From Clostridiales bacterium (GTDB lineage Bacteria > Bacillota > Clostridia > Peptostreptococcales > T1SED10-28), in assembly GCA_007134725.1 (NCBI GenBank), contig SLKF01000093.1, forward strand, positions 1 through 16,647: a stretch of DNA of 16,647 nucleotides, in the 5' to 3' direction. The first letter of the stretch is position 1. Each line of letters starts with the position of its first letter. Under the pieces are notes generated by a model. It ran no database searches, was not told the DNA's origin, and saw only the letters and a list, made by a program, of their open reading frames with translations. Shown one piece after another: positions 14,971-16,647 of the stretch. Position numbers and translations under genes: made by a program.

Positions 14971-15001
14971 ATTATAACCTATATACCCTATTATTATAAC
15001 C
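14971..15001. repeat. Two 9-bp direct repeats upstream of deoD
   Basis: ATTATAACC occurs at 14971-14979 and again at 14993-15001, 22 bp apart start to start, about two helical turns. On the minus strand each reads GGTTATAAT and holds a TATAAT -10-like hexamer, about 30-60 nt before the deoD start. It may be a pair of regulator half-sites, two promoters, or chance in AT-rich DNA. Confidence 0.55.
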
Positions 15002-15165
15002 TTTATAGTTTTTTTTGGGATTCTTATCATGGACTTGTTTGTTATTCTCTTTTGAAATTATTCCGTGGGAATTTAAAATTCTAAAGTCCCCGGAAGTTTT
15101 CTAGACATGCCCCATGGCTTACGTTAAAATAAGATGAGTTTAATTATATTAAGGGGGCATTATTT

Positions 15166-15993
15166 ATGAAAAAAAGAATAATCTTCGCACTTCTGACCGT
15201 ATTCATGCTAAGCTTGATCCTTGGCTGTAGCAACGAAGATCAGGACCTGCCGGAAGAAGACTCCGGCAACAGTCATCAATCAGAGCAAGACTACACAAGC
15301 TATGAAGACGACTATATTACCTTTCAGCACCCGGTAGAATGGTTGGTCAGCGGCTCAGGTTCCGCAGATATGAATTTGGTCATCATTGAAGAGGGCGCCG
15401 CTTATGACTTTGTTCTTGAAGCCGAGAGAATCAACGATCTTGATTCAGAAGAGGCTTTTGCCACCCAGGTATCCGAGGAATTTTCTCAAGGTCTGGAAGC
15501 TGCGGAAAAGGAAGATTATATTACCCAAATTTCTTTTGAAGACATTGTAATCGACGGCTATGAAGGGAAAACCCTCCAGCTGGAACTGGAACTTTTACAA
15601 GGTACCGCAGAAGTTCTCTATGGTGTCTTATCCGAAGATTTAGCCCATTATGATGAGATTCAGAACTATCTTTCCGATTATGATGATCCGAAATCTTTTA
15701 CCGAAGCAATTACTAATAACAACGAATTTCAAGAGGGACTTCAAGAGCTTATTACAACCCTGGAAAGTGCAAAGGCTGAACCCGAGCAATCCCTAAGCAT
15801 GGCACGGGCCTACACAGAACACATCCAAGTCTATCTTACGGAAGATACCGCCATTCAACAACGGCAAAAAATCAGCATCGTAGCCAAAGAGAATCTTGTA
15901 CTCCGGGTCTATTTCTTTAGTGATCCCGAGCAATATGAAGAGATGATGGATGATGTCCGTACGCTTATGGATACCATTGAGTTTGTCGACTAA
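15166..15993 (+). CDS. Secreted lipoprotein of unknown function
   Basis: The 275-residue product starts with a lipoprotein signal peptide: MKKR, a hydrophobic stretch, then ILGC with the lipidated Cys21. The Leu at -2 is a less common lipobox residue. Residues 22-45 are a Glu/Asp/Ser-rich linker, and the rest is strongly acidic. The mature part opens with YITFQHPVEWLV near residue 50, which resembles the start of PsbP-like extracellular domains often seen in such lipoproteins, and ends with a similar strand-helix pattern (LVLRVYFFSDPEQYEEMMDD). I recognise no catalytic motif. The AGGGGG site lies about 10 nt before the ATG. It converges on the glycosyltransferase gene with overlapping stops. 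The protein should sit on the outer face of the cell membrane; its role is unknown. Confidence 0.85.
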   Translation: MKKRIIFALLTVFMLSLILGCSNEDQDLPEEDSGNSHQSEQDYTSYEDDYITFQHPVEWLVSGSGSADMNLVIIEEGAAYDFVLEAERINDLDSEEAFATQVSEEFSQGLEAAEKEDYITQISFEDIVIDGYEGKTLQLELELLQGTAEVLYGVLSEDLAHYDEIQNYLSDYDDPKSFTEAITNNNEFQEGLQELITTLESAKAEPEQSLSMARAYTEHIQVYLTEDTAIQQRQKISIVAKENLVLRVYFFSDPEQYEEMMDDVRTLMDTIEFVD

Positions 15994-16647
15994 AGAAGAT
16001 CCATAATCCACCGGGCACCCTTTAGTGGTCCCTTTTCCCGACTCTTTGTTTGCCAGTACTTAAGGCTATTTTTGACTTCATCTGAGCCAAGCTTTTCAAT
16101 GGCTCGATGAAGTTTTTCTTTTGTTAGATGATTGGGATTTAGCACTTCTCCAATTTTATTTTTCTCCACATCATAGGCAATGGCAAATTGATCACTGGAA
16201 AAAGGCAGAACAATCATGGATTTTCCGTAATAAAGGGTTTCGGTAAAACTGTTGGCTCCTCCATGATGTACAACGACATCCATATAAGGCAGCAAGGCTT
16301 TTTGTGGCAAAAAGGAGGCCTTTGTGATCTGGTCCGAAGAAAACTCCAGTAAAAAAGCTTCATTGCTTCCCGTGGCAACGTAGATATGCCAGGCATCTTT
16401 GTGATCTAAAAACCCTTGAATGAGGGTCTCGATCACATCCTTTCGCTCCGATAAAAAGGTGCCGAAGGAGATTAAGACCTTGCGTCTTTTTTCTTTCATT
16501 ACTTGAGATTTAAGGGCTTCTTCCAGTTCTTCCGGTTCAAAACAATAATATCCATAATAGGAAGCCCTGCCTTTGGAAAGGACTTTGGAAGATCGATTGG
16601 AAAACTCCGGATAATTAAAAAATACTCCCCTGGGAGAGGTTAGGGAA
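15990..16647 (-). CDS. MGT/UGT-type glycosyltransferase, N-terminus outside window
   Basis: The C-terminal 218 residues of a GT-B glycosyltransferase. The frame is open without a stop from the right edge through the internal ATG at 16499, and the upstream 49 codons read as normal protein (SLTSPRGVFFNYPEF...), so the ATG is internal and the gene is cut by the window, not truncated. RKVLISFGT starts the nucleotide-sugar-binding half. FLPQKALLPYMDVVVHHGG, then S-F-T-E-T-L-Y-Y-G, then LPFSSDQ form the UGT signature with the HGG and DQ residues that contact the donor sugar. Relatives are macrolide glycosyltransferases and the YjiC/YdhE group acting on small hydrophobic acceptors; processive lipid glycosyltransferases are an alternative. 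The acceptor cannot be predicted. Its TAG overlaps the TAA of the convergent lipoprotein gene. Confidence 0.85.
   Translation of the reverse strand, partial: SLTSPRGVFFNYPEFSNRSSKVLSKGRASYYGYYCFEPEELEEALKSQVMKEKRRKVLISFGTFLSERKDVIETLIQGFLDHKDAWHIYVATGSNEAFLLEFSSDQITKASFLPQKALLPYMDVVVHHGGANSFTETLYYGKSMIVLPFSSDQFAIAYDVEKNKIGEVLNPNHLTKEKLHRAIEKLGSDEVKNSLKYWQTKSREKGPLKGARWIMDLL

Noticed and set aside
1..16647. Defence island, prophage or transposon
   Set aside because: No transposase, integrase, phage gene, terminal repeats or toxin-antitoxin pair is visible; the NERD protein alone is not evidence of a defence system.
16499..16647. Glycosyltransferase truncated at the ATG at 16499
   Set aside because: The frame is open upstream to the window edge with normal coding sequence, so the ATG is an internal Met and the gene continues outside.

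Overview
The window looks like chromosomal DNA from a Gram-positive Firmicute, most likely a member of Clostridia. The reasons are strong AGGAGG-type ribosome binding sites before almost every gene, several sigma-A-like promoters, intrinsic terminators with long T tracts, a thiW-type thiamine salvage operon under a TPP riboswitch, and an ABC-F protein that closely resembles Bacillus YfmM as I remember it. The genus cannot be fixed from this sequence. I see no mobile element, tRNA, rRNA or CRISPR array. Gene density and codon style are even, so this reads as ordinary core and accessory chromosome.

Layout. 1-1731 (minus): a MATE-family transporter followed by the start of a membrane-anchored NERD-domain protein that runs off the left edge. 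1808-2339 (minus): a UspA-type stress protein with its own terminator. 2340-2741: a non-coding stretch with several small hairpins and two overlapping promoter candidates. 2742-6170 (plus): full-length biotin-dependent pyruvate carboxylase, facing a YfmM-like ABC-F ATPase (6319-7875, minus) across a bidirectional terminator. 8070-8471 (minus): a stand-alone Cys-based arsenate reductase with a good promoter and an operator-like palindrome.

8637-13252 (plus) is the most coherent unit: promoter candidate, TPP riboswitch, antiterminator/terminator switch, then thiW, thiD, thiM, thiE and a sodium:solute symporter that overlaps thiE by 4 nt. The operon can take up and phosphorylate the thiazole and pyrimidine moieties and join them to thiamine phosphate. 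No gene for de novo synthesis of either moiety is present in the window. The symporter is the least characterised member and is a candidate precursor or thiamine transporter.

13328-16647: a SAM methyltransferase of unknown substrate (minus), DeoD-type purine nucleoside phosphorylase (minus), an acidic secreted lipoprotein of unknown function (plus), and the C-terminal part of an MGT/UGT-type glycosyltransferase (minus) that runs off the right edge. The last two genes converge with overlapping stop codons.
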